Shown: positions 26,640 to 34,831 of the stretch, one piece after another | Layout of the letters: every line of letters starts with the position of its first letter | Numbering within the stretch: position 1 is the stretch's first letter | Assembly (NCBI RefSeq): GCF_001592305.1 | Contig: NZ_BCWR01000011.1 | Location: forward strand, 1 to 64,000 | Length of the DNA: 64,000 bases | Direction: 5' to 3' | From: Hydrogenophaga taeniospiralis CCUG 15921 | GTDB lineage: Bacteria > Pseudomonadota > Gammaproteobacteria > Burkholderiales > Burkholderiaceae_C | Notes under the pieces: model-generated | The model's database searches: none | Seen by the model: only the letters and a program-made list of their open reading frames with translations | Told to the model about the DNA's origin: nothing | Made by a program: the position numbers and the translations under genes

Positions 26640-26725
26640 AAAGGGTGGTTTGAGAAAGCGAAGAGTTTTTTCACTTGAGTCCGGCTGAGGGGTTCAGACA
26701 TGCGAAGGGGCGACGGGTAACCGTC
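26640..26725. repeat. Direct repeat of the dnaJ 3' end, copy 2 (dnaJ tail remnant)
   Basis: This copy encodes [11 protein letters not shown] and a stop, a second ending for DnaJ ([11 protein letters not shown] in the active gene). It is followed by the intact terminator. The 78/86 identity shows the two copies are not a fresh target duplication. They probably came from different strains and bracket the horizontally gained GH74 segment. Confidence 0.85.
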
Positions 26726-26734
26726 GCCCCTTTC
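26705..26734 (+). terminator. Rho-independent terminator, originally of dnaJ
   Basis: The stem GGGGCGACGG pairs with CCGTCGCCCC around a GTAA loop and is followed by TTTCG. It now ends the inserted GH74 unit, while the copy behind dnaJ is broken. Confidence 0.85.
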
Positions 26735-26778
26735 GTCATTTGCAATCTGTTGGGCTTCCAATGATTGGCCGCGGTAGC

Positions 26779-27366
26779 CTATTCCTTCAACACCATGTCA
26801 ATGCACATGACCGCCGCAACAATGAGAACCCGCGCACTGTCCGTGGAACCAACCGCGTTACTGATGGAAAGCATGTAATTATCGGCTGTCGTGAAAAGCT
26901 CCTTACCGACACCGGCCCACTTTTTGGAGACATGAGCCAGCTCGGCATTGCCTTTCACGAAACGAAAATCCCAGCTTGTCCACTTGCCTTTGAGCGTGCA
27001 AATGGAAGTTCCTTGGGCGTTCAGAACATCGAACTTTCCACCGATAGAAAACAGCTTCTGATTGAAATAACCAACAACGATATCATTTTCATCCAGAACC
27101 TCAACCTTGGAAAACAATAGCGAAATACCTCTTTTGACAGACAAGACCTTGCCACCCTCTGGCGTACGAATCTCTATGTTAAAAGGCGTCATCCGTTTGT
27201 AGTCGGTGAAGCGAAAGATCTTTGAAAATATTCCAAGATTTGGCTCTCTGCACTCAAGAACCTTTTGACCGGTCTGCGGGTCAAAAACATCGTAATTATT
27301 GGATGCCTTGAGCATGCCAACTTGTTCTTTCACCAAGAACTGATTTCTACCGAGCGACAAATGCAT
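26779..27366 (-). CDS. LURP-one-related / phospholipid scramblase-like protein (tubby C-terminal fold)
   Basis: This 195-residue protein resembles the LURP-one family: FLVKEQVGMLKASNNYDVFDPQ at the start, repeated strand pairs, FNIEIRTPEGGKVLSVKR, and a hydrophobic C-terminal helix (ARVLIVAAVMCIDMVL). In eukaryotes the fold is found in tubby and scramblase proteins; the function in bacteria is not known. The gene is clearly AT-richer than its neighbours and uses codons such as AAA, TTT and AAT, which points to transfer. AGGG lies before the ATG. It sits next to the inserted GH74 unit, tail to tail, so both may have arrived together. Membrane association is suggested by the C-terminal segment. 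Confidence 0.7.
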   Translation of the reverse strand: MHLSLGRNQFLVKEQVGMLKASNNYDVFDPQTGQKVLECREPNLGIFSKIFRFTDYKRMTPFNIEIRTPEGGKVLSVKRGISLLFSKVEVLDENDIVVGYFNQKLFSIGGKFDVLNAQGTSICTLKGKWTSWDFRFVKGNAELAHVSKKWAGVGKELFTTADNYMLSISNAVGSTDSARVLIVAAVMCIDMVLKE

Positions 27367-27690
27367 ATATCCCTGTCATGTTGAATTGGAAACTCAAAAA
27401 GGACTCGGCAATCGCGGACATCAAGGGCCACCATCGCTCGCAGTCCGACTTTTTGACATCGGAGATCAGTGTAACAAGCGGTTACGACCGAGTCAGACGA
27501 CGTTGAGCGCCGTCGGCGGGCATGGAGGTGTTCAACCCGTTGGCTGCAGCGAGGGCTCTTGGTGCCTGACGGAGGTGTTCCCAACAACCTGAACAGGCAT
27601 GGCCATCCGATACCCGATATGCCTTGATCCATATGGCGAAACCGCCGCCAGCACCGATCATGGCGGCTCGTCCAGCCCCACCGCCAGCCC
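27367..27690. other. Gap of 324 bases without a supported gene
   Basis: No open frame here has a ribosome site or protein-like composition. GGAGGTGTTC occurs twice (27524 and 27571). The left part holds the promoter region of the AT-rich scramblase-like gene. Nothing else was recognised. Confidence 0.5.
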
Positions 27691-28704
27691 ATGACAAACA
27701 CCAGCCCACCCCCATCGCTCGACCGCCTGCGCGCCCTGCCGCGCGCCGAAGTCCATGTGCACCTGGAAGGCTGCCTGCCGGTGCCTCAACTGGAAGCGTG
27801 GGCCCGGCGCTTCGGCGAGCCGCTGCCCCGCCCGCCCGGGCAGTTGCTGCGCTTCGACGGCCTTGTCGACTTCCTGCACTTTCTGGACTGGGCCTGCGGC
27901 CTGGTGCGCACCCGCGAGGAACTGGCCGAGGCGGCCTACGGTTTCAGCCAGCGCCTGGCCGCGAGCGGCACCGGCTATGCCGACCTGATCTTCAACCCCA
28001 CCCACTGGCGACCTTGGCACGGCCGCCTGTCGGCCATGATCGACGCGCTGGACGCAGGCTTTCACGCCGCCGAGCAAGACGGCCTGCCTCCCGTGGGCCT
28101 GTGCGTGAGCCTGCTGCGCACACAATCGGCCGACGCCGCGGTCGAACTGGTGGACACACTGGTGGCGCTGCGGCATCCACGTGTGGTGGCGCTGTCCATC
28201 GACGGCAACGAGGCCACGGCCGGGCACACCGGCCCACGCTTTGCCGAGGCCTTCCGCCGAGCAGGCGCGGCCGGCCTGAAGCGCACCGTGCACGCGGGTG
28301 AGTCCAGCGGCCCCGAAGGCGTGCGCGACGCCATCGAATGGCTCGGCGCCGACCGCATCGACCACGGCGTGCGCGCCATCGAAGACCCGGCGCTCATGGC
28401 CTTGCTGGCCGAACGGCAGATTCCCTTGGGCGTGTGCCCCACCTCCAACCTCAAGCTCGGCGTCTATCCTTCCATCGATGACCACCCGGTGGACCGGCTG
28501 CGTCGCGCGGGCGTGCCCGTCTCGCTCAACACCGACGACCCGGCCCTGCTGGAGACCACGCTCGAAGGCGAGTACGCGCTGTGCCAGGCCGCCTTCGGCT
28601 GGACCGACGCCGAGCTGCGCGCCGTGGCCCTTACCTCCATCGACGCGAGCTTCGCCAACGCGGGCGTCAAAACCCGGTTGCGCGAGGCCCTGAACCGCTG
28701 GTGA
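27691..28704 (+). CDS. Adenosine deaminase family protein
   Basis: This zinc hydrolase of 337 residues deaminates adenosine or a related purine. The metal and active-site blocks are present: HVHLEG (the HxH pair), the catalytic HAGE, the DHG block in RIDHGVRA, PTSN and the zinc-ligand aspartate block NTDDP. The motifs cannot separate adenosine from adenine deaminase. The start at 27691 has no good ribosome site, but it fits the family N terminus (LRALPRAEVHVHLEG). It is followed by an FAD oxidase and a gamma-glutamyltransferase on the same strand with short gaps; the three may form a salvage operon, with no clear shared pathway. Confidence 0.9.
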   Translation: MTNTSPPPSLDRLRALPRAEVHVHLEGCLPVPQLEAWARRFGEPLPRPPGQLLRFDGLVDFLHFLDWACGLVRTREELAEAAYGFSQRLAASGTGYADLIFNPTHWRPWHGRLSAMIDALDAGFHAAEQDGLPPVGLCVSLLRTQSADAAVELVDTLVALRHPRVVALSIDGNEATAGHTGPRFAEAFRRAGAAGLKRTVHAGESSGPEGVRDAIEWLGADRIDHGVRAIEDPALMALLAERQIPLGVCPTSNLKLGVYPSIDDHPVDRLRRAGVPVSLNTDDPALLETTLEGEYALCQAAFGWTDAELRAVALTSIDASFANAGVKTRLREALNRW

Positions 28705-28741
28705 GCCCACGCCCGCACAGGCCAGGACGGCGCGCCGTAAC

Positions 28742-29890
28742 ATGCCGAGCATGAACACCCCAACGCACGATTTCATCCTCATCGGCGCCGGCATTGCCGC
28801 CGCCTCCACGGGCTACTTTCTCGCGCCGCACGGCCGCTGCGCCATGCTGGAACGCGAGGGCCAGCCCGGTTACCACAGCACCGGCCGCTCGGCGGCGCAG
28901 TTCATCGCCACCTACGGCACGCCCCAGGTGCGCGCGCTGTCGCGGGCGAGCGAGCCCTTCTTTCAGCACCCGCCCGAGGGTTTTGCGGGTGCGCCGCTGC
29001 TCACGCCGCGTGGCCTGCTCACGGTGGCCGGGCCCGACGAAATGCCCGCGCTGCAAGAAGCCTGGGCGGTGCTGCAGCAAACCAGCGGCACCGGGCGCTG
29101 GCTCAGTGCCGAAGAGGCGCTGGCGATCATGCCCGTGTTGCGCCCGGACAAGGTGAGCGCGGCCATCCTGGAGCCCGAGAGCTACGACATGGACGTGCAC
29201 GCCATCCACCAGGGCTACCTGCGCGGCTTCAAGCACGCCGGGGGCGAACTGGTGACCGACGCCGAGGTGGTGGCCATTGAGCGCGTGGGCGATCTCTGGC
29301 AGGTGCGCACCGCGGCCGGTGGCGCGTACGCCGCGCCGGTACTGATCAACGCGGCGGGCGCGTGGTGCGACGTGGTCGCGGGCCTGGCGGGTGTGCCGCC
29401 CATCGGCCTGGTGCCCAAGCGGCGCAGCGCCTTCACCTTTGCCGCGCCCGCCGGCATGGACAGCAGCTGCTGGCCGCTGACGATGGCGGCCGACGAGAGC
29501 TTCTACATGAAGCCCGACGCCGGCGCCCTGCTCGCCTCACCCGTCAACGCCGACCCCACCACCCCCCAGGACGTGCAGCCCGAAGAGCTGGACATCGCGC
29601 TGGGCATGCACGCCATCGAGACCTGGACCACGCTCACGCCCCGCCCCACCCACACCTGGGCCGGCCTGCGCTCCTTCGTGGCCGATGGCGATCTGGTGGG
29701 CGGTTTCGACGCGAACGCGCCGGGCTTTTTCTGGTGCGCGGCCCAGGGCGGCTACGGCATCCAGACCAGTGCGGCGATGGGCGAGGCATGCGCGGCGCTG
29801 GCGCGGGGGCTGGGGCTGCCAGACCACATCGCCAGCGCGGGGCTCACCGAGCAGATGCTCAGCCCTACACGGAACCTCGCGCGCCCTTGA
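28742..29890 (+). CDS. FAD-dependent oxidoreductase, D-amino acid oxidase/DadA-like
   Basis: This flavoprotein of 382 residues probably oxidises an amine or amino acid. The FAD dinucleotide motif is IGAGIAAASTGYFL at about 13-26, with a Glu at the end of strand 2 (MLEREGQPG). The HSTGRSAAQ stretch is shared with glycine/sarcosine-oxidase-type enzymes, and a second FAD-contact segment is INAAGAWCD near 203. GGYGIQTSAAMGEA near the C terminus is typical. A start at 28751 is equally possible; neither has a clear ribosome site. The substrate is not predictable. The gamma-glutamyltransferase next to it suggests amino-acid release and oxidation, as inference. Confidence 0.88.
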   Translation: MPSMNTPTHDFILIGAGIAAASTGYFLAPHGRCAMLEREGQPGYHSTGRSAAQFIATYGTPQVRALSRASEPFFQHPPEGFAGAPLLTPRGLLTVAGPDEMPALQEAWAVLQQTSGTGRWLSAEEALAIMPVLRPDKVSAAILEPESYDMDVHAIHQGYLRGFKHAGGELVTDAEVVAIERVGDLWQVRTAAGGAYAAPVLINAAGAWCDVVAGLAGVPPIGLVPKRRSAFTFAAPAGMDSSCWPLTMAADESFYMKPDAGALLASPVNADPTTPQDVQPEELDIALGMHAIETWTTLTPRPTHTWAGLRSFVADGDLVGGFDANAPGFFWCAAQGGYGIQTSAAMGEACAALARGLGLPDHIASAGLTEQMLSPTRNLARP

Positions 29891-29917
29891 TACTGCGCGG
29901 TCCGACCCAGGAACGCC

Positions 29918-31543
29918 ATGGCCCACCCCTGCACCCACAGCTACCCCAGCACCCGCCTGCCGGTCTTCGCGCGCAACATCGTCAGCACCTCGCACCCAAT
30001 GGCCGCGCAGGCCGGGCTGCGCATGCTGCTGCAGGGCGGCAACGCTGTGGACGCCGCCATCGCCGCCGCCGCGGCGCTGACGATCACCGAGCCGGTGAGC
30101 AACGGCCTGGGCTCGGACGCTTTCTGCATTCTCTGGGACGGCCAGCAACTGCACGGTCTCAACGCCTCGGGCACCGCACCGAAGGCCTGGACGCCCGACT
30201 ACTTTCACCGCAAGTACAGCGCCGACGCCCCCACGCCGCCCAAGCGCGGCATCGACTCGGTCACCGTGCCCGGTGCCGTGGCGGGCTGGGTGGCCCTGAG
30301 CGAACGCTTCGGAAAACTGCCCTTCGGCGACCTCATGCAACCCGCCATCGAGCTGGCCGAGCGCGGCTGTGCGGTGCCGGTGGTCGTGCGGCAGAAATGG
30401 GCCGCGGCCACACCCGAGCTGCAAAGCCAGCCCGGCTTTGCGGAGCATTTCCTGCCCTGGGGCCGGGCGCCCGAGGTGGGTGAGCTGTTCAAGTTTCCGG
30501 CCGCCGCGCGCGGCCTTCGCGCCATTGCCGAATCCAGAGGTGAAGCCTTCTACTGCGGACCCATCGCGCAGGCGCTGGCGCGCTTCGCAGCGCAACACGG
30601 CGGCGCGCTGACCGAGGCAGATCTGGCGGCATTCCGCCCCGAATGGGTCACGCCCATCGGCCAGGACTACCGCGGCCACACGCTGCACGAGATCCCGCCC
30701 AACGGCCAGGGCATCGCGGCGCTGATCGCGCTGGGCATCCTTTCGAACTTCGACCTCGCCGCGATGCCGGTGGACAGCGTGGCCGCGCAGCACCTGCAGA
30801 TCGAAGCCATGAAGCTCGCCTTCGCCGACGTCTACCGCTTCGTCGCCGAACCCGGCACGATGGACGTGAGCACCGAACAGATGCTCGACCCGGCCTACTT
30901 GCACGAACGCGCGAAGCTGATCGACCGGCAGCGCGCCCAGGACTTCGGCGCCGGCAACCCGGCCAAGGGCGGTACGGTCTACCTCACCGCCGCCGACGAG
31001 GGCGGCATGATGGTGAGCTTCATCCAGAGCAACTACATGGGCTTCGGCTCGGGCACGGTGGAGCCACAGTTCGGCATCAGCCTGCAGAACCGGGGCCACG
31101 GTTTCAACCTCAGTGCCGGCCCCGGCCGCAACACCGCCAACCTCGTGGCGCCTGGCAAGCGCCCCTTCCACACCATCATCCCGGCCTTCCTCACGAAAGA
31201 CGGCCAGCCGGTGATGAGCTTCGGCGTGATGGGCGCCGACATGCAGCCGCAAGGCCATGTGCAGACGCTCGTGCGTTTACTCGACCACGGCCAGAGCCTG
31301 CAGGCCGCTTGCGACGCGCCGCGCTGGCGCTTCGACGCCGGGCTGCACATCAACGTCGAATCCGCCATGGACCCGGCCACGGTGCAGGGCCTGAAAGAAC
31401 TCGGCCACCAGACCCGCAGCATCGACGACCCCTACCAGGACTTCGGTGCGGGCCAGTTCATCTGGCGGCTGGGTGACCCGGGTTCAGAAGGCTACGTGGC
31501 AGCGAGCGACCCACGGCGGGATGGGCAGGCGGTGGGGTTCTGA
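29918..31543 (+). CDS. Gamma-glutamyltransferase family (Ntn hydrolase)
   Basis: The enzyme cleaves gamma-glutamyl bonds such as in glutathione, after cutting itself into two chains. It has 541 residues. The large-subunit part begins with FARNIVSTSHPMAAQAGLRM, and GGNAVDAAIAAAAALTI is the family signature. The self-processing threonine is expected in AKGGTVYLTAAD near residue 352, followed by FGSGTV. The usual TTH before the cut is replaced by GGT, so processing should be checked. No signal peptide is visible, so this form is probably cytoplasmic and closer to YwrD-like members than to periplasmic GGT. AGGAACG lies before the ATG. Confidence 0.9.
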   Translation: MAHPCTHSYPSTRLPVFARNIVSTSHPMAAQAGLRMLLQGGNAVDAAIAAAAALTITEPVSNGLGSDAFCILWDGQQLHGLNASGTAPKAWTPDYFHRKYSADAPTPPKRGIDSVTVPGAVAGWVALSERFGKLPFGDLMQPAIELAERGCAVPVVVRQKWAAATPELQSQPGFAEHFLPWGRAPEVGELFKFPAAARGLRAIAESRGEAFYCGPIAQALARFAAQHGGALTEADLAAFRPEWVTPIGQDYRGHTLHEIPPNGQGIAALIALGILSNFDLAAMPVDSVAAQHLQIEAMKLAFADVYRFVAEPGTMDVSTEQMLDPAYLHERAKLIDRQRAQDFGAGNPAKGGTVYLTAADEGGMMVSFIQSNYMGFGSGTVEPQFGISLQNRGHGFNLSAGPGRNTANLVAPGKRPFHTIIPAFLTKDGQPVMSFGVMGADMQPQGHVQTLVRLLDHGQSLQAACDAPRWRFDAGLHINVESAMDPATVQGLKELGHQTRSIDDPYQDFGAGQFIWRLGDPGSEGYVAASDPRRDGQAVGF

Positions 31544-31572
31544 GCTACCGGAAGGCCCGTCGGTTCAGCGAT

Positions 31573-32283
31573 TCAGTCGCCTCCTCCACAGCCACCGCCT
31601 CCGCAGCCATCGGAACCACTACCACCTGACCCGTCGGCGGACGAGGCATCACCATGGCCGTCTCCGAAGCCGTCCACCGAACCATCAATTGACGCGTCAG
31701 AAAATTCGCCCCCGCAGTAAACCGCGCCACCACTGGCATCACCGCCTTCGCGCCGCACCGAGCGGCAATCGGGAACGTAGCGGAACCCGCCCGGTATCGC
31801 CAATTTCGTGTCCAGCGCGAACAGCAGCGGCAAGCGGGATGCGGCCCGGGGGTTGATGTTCTCTTCCTTGCAGACATACCACCAGCACCGGCGCAGCCCG
31901 GCGTTGCCGCGTTGGGCGCGGCCCAGCACGACAGCCGGCGTGTGGTGCAAGAAACGGCCGAAAGCCTGGCGGCAGAAAGCGTCGTAGTTCTTCGTGTAGA
32001 GGATGAACTCGTGCCACAGGTCGTCGACCACCTGCGAGGGCATCGACACGAATTTGCGCCCGCTCTGCAGGTGGGCCAGAAAAAACTGCCGGAGGCCGTG
32101 CGCGACCAGTTGGCATTCTTTGGTGGTCAGGTTGGGGTGGCGCTTCTGCAGCCTTTCAAACAGGCCCTTGGGCAGCTCGGCATGGCGGATGAAGGCCTCC
32201 CGGCGCATCGCGAGGTAGCGGCGCCAGACCAGAGAAAAAACCACCACAAGGGCCGACGTGCCTGCCAGCAGCAGTGTGTTCAT
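31573..32283 (-). CDS. Membrane-anchored protein with Gly/Cys-rich tail, unknown function
   Basis: A protein of 236 residues starts at ATG 32283 with a membrane segment (LLLAGTSALVVVFSLVW). A helical domain follows with LWHEFILYTKNYDAFC, a motif also seen in glycine-rich GRDP/DUF1399 proteins and in some bacterial TIGR04222-like membrane proteins. The last 50 residues are almost only Gly, Asp, Ser and Cys, ending GCGGGGCGGGD. The tail could bind metal or be surface exposed. The open frame continues to 32502, but the upstream 73 codons look like a remnant of another gene. No function is assigned. Confidence 0.65.
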   Translation of the reverse strand: MNTLLLAGTSALVVVFSLVWRRYLAMRREAFIRHAELPKGLFERLQKRHPNLTTKECQLVAHGLRQFFLAHLQSGRKFVSMPSQVVDDLWHEFILYTKNYDAFCRQAFGRFLHHTPAVVLGRAQRGNAGLRRCWWYVCKEENINPRAASRLPLLFALDTKLAIPGGFRYVPDCRSVRREGGDASGGAVYCGGEFSDASIDGSVDGFGDGHGDASSADGSGGSGSDGCGGGGCGGGD

Positions 32284-32590
32284 GGGCAATGCGGTCAACT
32301 CAGCGCTCCAGACAAAAGGATGGCGCAACCCCAGGTTGGCCGGATCAGAAAAACGCCCAATATGCCAGACACGAAAGGACGATGCGCTGCCGCCCCAGCG
32401 CGTCGAGGCCAGGCCCCTTCCGCTCACGGGCTCCAGCAGGTCGGCCTCGTTCTCCCAGCTGATGACCACATCACCCTGAGCTTCGCCGCCGTACTTGCGC
32501 ATGGCATATTCCCCGCCGCGGCCATGGCCCCATCAAAACAATCAAATGGCTCCATTGGATTGTTTTCGATATTGCCAAAGGATCACCCGC
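32284..32590. other. Gap of about 307 bases containing a gene remnant
   Basis: Apart from the possible sulfate-binding-protein relic at 32428-32502 nothing was recognised. It holds the region upstream of the Gly/Cys-rich protein and the 3' flank of the dehalogenase. Confidence 0.4.
32428..32502 (-). pseudogene. Possible remnant of a sulfate-binding protein gene
   Basis: In the minus frame this reads KYGGEAQGDVVISWENEADLL. GDVxxxWENEA resembles the block GDVLLAWENEA of periplasmic sulfate/thiosulfate-binding proteins. It has a GGGGA site and ATG at 32502 and stays in frame with the following gene, but the rest of the binding protein is absent. It may be a relic joined by deletion. The match is short, so confidence is low. 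Confidence 0.3.
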
Positions 32591-33292
32591 TCAAGGCGCA
32601 AGACCCAGTACGTCCAGCACCGCCATCAGGTCAGCGCCGGTGTGCTCGGGCCGGGGGCCGATGGTTTCGAAGGGCAGGCCCTGGCGGTTGATCCACAGGG
32701 TGGTGAAGCCGAACCAGGCGGCGCCCAGCACGTCCCAGGCGTTGCTGGAGACGAACAGCACGTCCGTCTTCTCGGCCGCGATGTGGCGAGCCACCTCGCC
32801 ATACGCCACCGGCATCGTCTTGAACTGGCGCACGCCGTCGACCGAGATCACGTGGTCCAGCAGATCGCCCATGCCGGCGCTGTTCACAGCCGAAGCCAGC
32901 ATCTCGGGGTTGCCGTTGGAGAGGACCGCGGTCGTCATACCCTGCCGGTGCAAGGCCTCCAGCACGCCGCGGTTTTCCGGGAAAGCGCTGAGTTGTGCGT
33001 ACTGCGCCATCAGCGCTTCTTCGTTCGCCTCCGAGAGCGGCAGGCCCAGGCGCTGCAGGGCGTAGCGCAGGGACTGACGGGTCAGATCCCAGAACGGCCG
33101 GTAGTGGCTGCTGCCCCGCTCGGCATCGGGGTCGCTGAGGGAAATCAGGCGCGTGTATTCGATCTGTTTGTCGCGCCACAGCGCCGACAGCGCGGCCCCC
33201 TGGCCGGGGTACAGGCGCTCGGCCAGCGCGCCGATGGAATACACGTCGAACAAGGTGCCATAGGCATCAAAAACCACCGCTTGAATCGCCAT
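32591..33292 (-). CDS. Haloacid dehalogenase, type II (HAD superfamily)
   Basis: This 233-residue hydrolase resembles L-2-haloacid dehalogenase, which replaces halogen by hydroxyl at C2 of a small acid. The nucleophile aspartate is in FDAYGTLFD (motif I), motif II is VLSNGN, the lysine is in QFKTMPVAYG, and SSNAWDVLGA is the family motif III/IV block. The ATG at 33292 has GGAGG upstream; the longer frame from 33328 is not needed. It faces the beta-CASP nuclease gene head to head. Hydrogenophaga-like bacteria often live on halogenated or aromatic compounds, but no transport partner is near. Confidence 0.92.
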   Translation of the reverse strand: MAIQAVVFDAYGTLFDVYSIGALAERLYPGQGAALSALWRDKQIEYTRLISLSDPDAERGSSHYRPFWDLTRQSLRYALQRLGLPLSEANEEALMAQYAQLSAFPENRGVLEALHRQGMTTAVLSNGNPEMLASAVNSAGMGDLLDHVISVDGVRQFKTMPVAYGEVARHIAAEKTDVLFVSSNAWDVLGAAWFGFTTLWINRQGLPFETIGPRPEHTGADLMAVLDVLGLAP

Positions 33293-33456
33293 GGGATGGC
33301 CTCCGCCAGATCGGGTTTCACACAGCACAGGGCCACCGGGCCGGCAGGCCTGTGCTGTTGCATTCTGCCCCGATGGGCCCTGTGCGCGGCGATCCGGGCG
33401 GAAGGCCTCACCGGCACGTGCGCCATTCGGAAGGCCACCGCAGGCATGGGGATAAG

Positions 33457-34830
33457 ATGGCCCGCATGAACGTCCACATCCGATTCCTCGGCGGTGCCGG
33501 CACCGTGACCGGCTCCAAGTACCTGGTTGAACACGATGGGCAGAGCCTGTTGGTCGACTGCGGTCTGTTCCAGGGCTACAAGCAGCTGCGCCTGCGCAAC
33601 CGCAACCCGCTGCCGGTGATGCCCAACCACATTGGCGCCGTGATCCTGACGCATGCGCACCTGGACCACAGCGGCTACCTGCCCCTGCTGGCCAAGGAGG
33701 GCTTTCGCGGCAAGGCCTGGACCACGCCCGCCACGCGCGACCTCGTGCAGATCCTGCTGCCCGACAGCGGCCACATCCAGGAAGAAGACGCCAACTTCGC
33801 CAACCGCAAGGGCTTCAGCAAACACGCGCCCGCCCTGCCGCTCTACACCGAGAGCGACGCGCTGGACTGCCTCAAGCTGATCCGCACCGTGCCCACGCAT
33901 CAGGTGTTTCAACCGCTGCACGGCTGGAAGGCCAGCTTCACCAGCGCGGGCCACATCCTCGGCGCGGCCAGCCTGCTGCTGGAAGTGGGTGGCCGGCGCA
34001 TCCTGTTCTCGGGCGATCTGGGCCGGCCCGACGATTCGCTGATGAACCCGCCCGATAGGCCGCCCGCGGCCGACGTGGTGGTGATCGAGTCCACTTACGG
34101 CGACCGCGAGCACCCGGAGGAAGACGTGCTCGCCGAACTCGGCCCGGCGCTGGCGCGCGTGGCCGCGCGCGGCGGCACGGCCGTGGTACCGGTGTTCGCC
34201 GTGGGCCGTGCACAGGAGATCCTGCACGCCATCGTGCTGCTCAAGGCCAACGGCGTGCTGCCCCACAGCCTGCCGGTGTACCTGGACAGCCCGATGGCCA
34301 TCCACACCACCGATCTGTACGAGCGCCACATCGGCGAACACCGGCTCAGCGCCGCGCAGTGCCGCGACATGGAGCACGTGGCCAAGATGACGCGCTCGGC
34401 CGACGAGTCCAAGGCCATTGCGCAACAACACGGCCCCAAGATCGTGCTCGCCGCCGCCGGCATGGCCACGGGCGGGCGCGTGTTGCACCACCTGGTGCAA
34501 TACCTCGGCCACCACCGCAACATGGTCGTGCTCACCGGCTACCAGGCGCCCGGCACACGCGGCGCCAGCCTGTCCGACGGCGCGACCAAGCTGCGCATCC
34601 ACGGCCAGGACGTGCCCGTGCGTGCCGAGGTGGTGCAAATGCAGTCGGCCTCGGCGCACGCCGACGCCAGCCAGCTCATGGACTGGCTGCGCGCCTTGCC
34701 CACCGCGCCGCGCCGCGTGTTCGTGACGCACGGCGACATGGGCGCCTCCGACGCGCTGCGCCACCGCATCGAAACCGAGCTGCGCTGGCAGGCCCTGGTG
34801 CCGGAACACGAATCGACCTGGAGTGCTTGA
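33457..34830 (+). CDS. MBL-fold beta-CASP RNA nuclease-like protein
   Basis: This zinc nuclease has 457 residues. The metallo-beta-lactamase motif is THAHLDHSGYLP near 64, with HxHxDH, and the later metal residues are in FSGDLGRPDDSL. The beta-CASP insert (about 210-390) has ESTYGDREHP and PVYLDSPMA. FVTHGD near the C terminus completes the metal site. Relatives cleave RNA (RNase J/CPSF73-like or YsmA types), so a role in RNA turnover is likely. The start at 33457 follows GGGGA; 33466 is the alternative. The stop overlaps the region where the transglycosylase gene begins, so the two may be coupled. Confidence 0.9.
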   Translation: MARMNVHIRFLGGAGTVTGSKYLVEHDGQSLLVDCGLFQGYKQLRLRNRNPLPVMPNHIGAVILTHAHLDHSGYLPLLAKEGFRGKAWTTPATRDLVQILLPDSGHIQEEDANFANRKGFSKHAPALPLYTESDALDCLKLIRTVPTHQVFQPLHGWKASFTSAGHILGAASLLLEVGGRRILFSGDLGRPDDSLMNPPDRPPAADVVVIESTYGDREHPEEDVLAELGPALARVAARGGTAVVPVFAVGRAQEILHAIVLLKANGVLPHSLPVYLDSPMAIHTTDLYERHIGEHRLSAAQCRDMEHVAKMTRSADESKAIAQQHGPKIVLAAAGMATGGRVLHHLVQYLGHHRNMVVLTGYQAPGTRGASLSDGATKLRIHGQDVPVRAEVVQMQSASAHADASQLMDWLRALPTAPRRVFVTHGDMGASDALRHRIETELRWQALVPEHESTWSA

Positions 34831-34831
34831 G

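Noticed and set aside
23872-26725. The dnaJ-tail repeats as a simple transposon target-site duplication
   Set aside because: Eighty-six bases with 8 mismatches is too long and too diverged for a recent target duplication.
27330-27701. 123-codon minus-strand frame in the gap before the deaminase
   Set aside because: It overlaps the scramblase-like start, has no ribosome site and no protein-like pattern.
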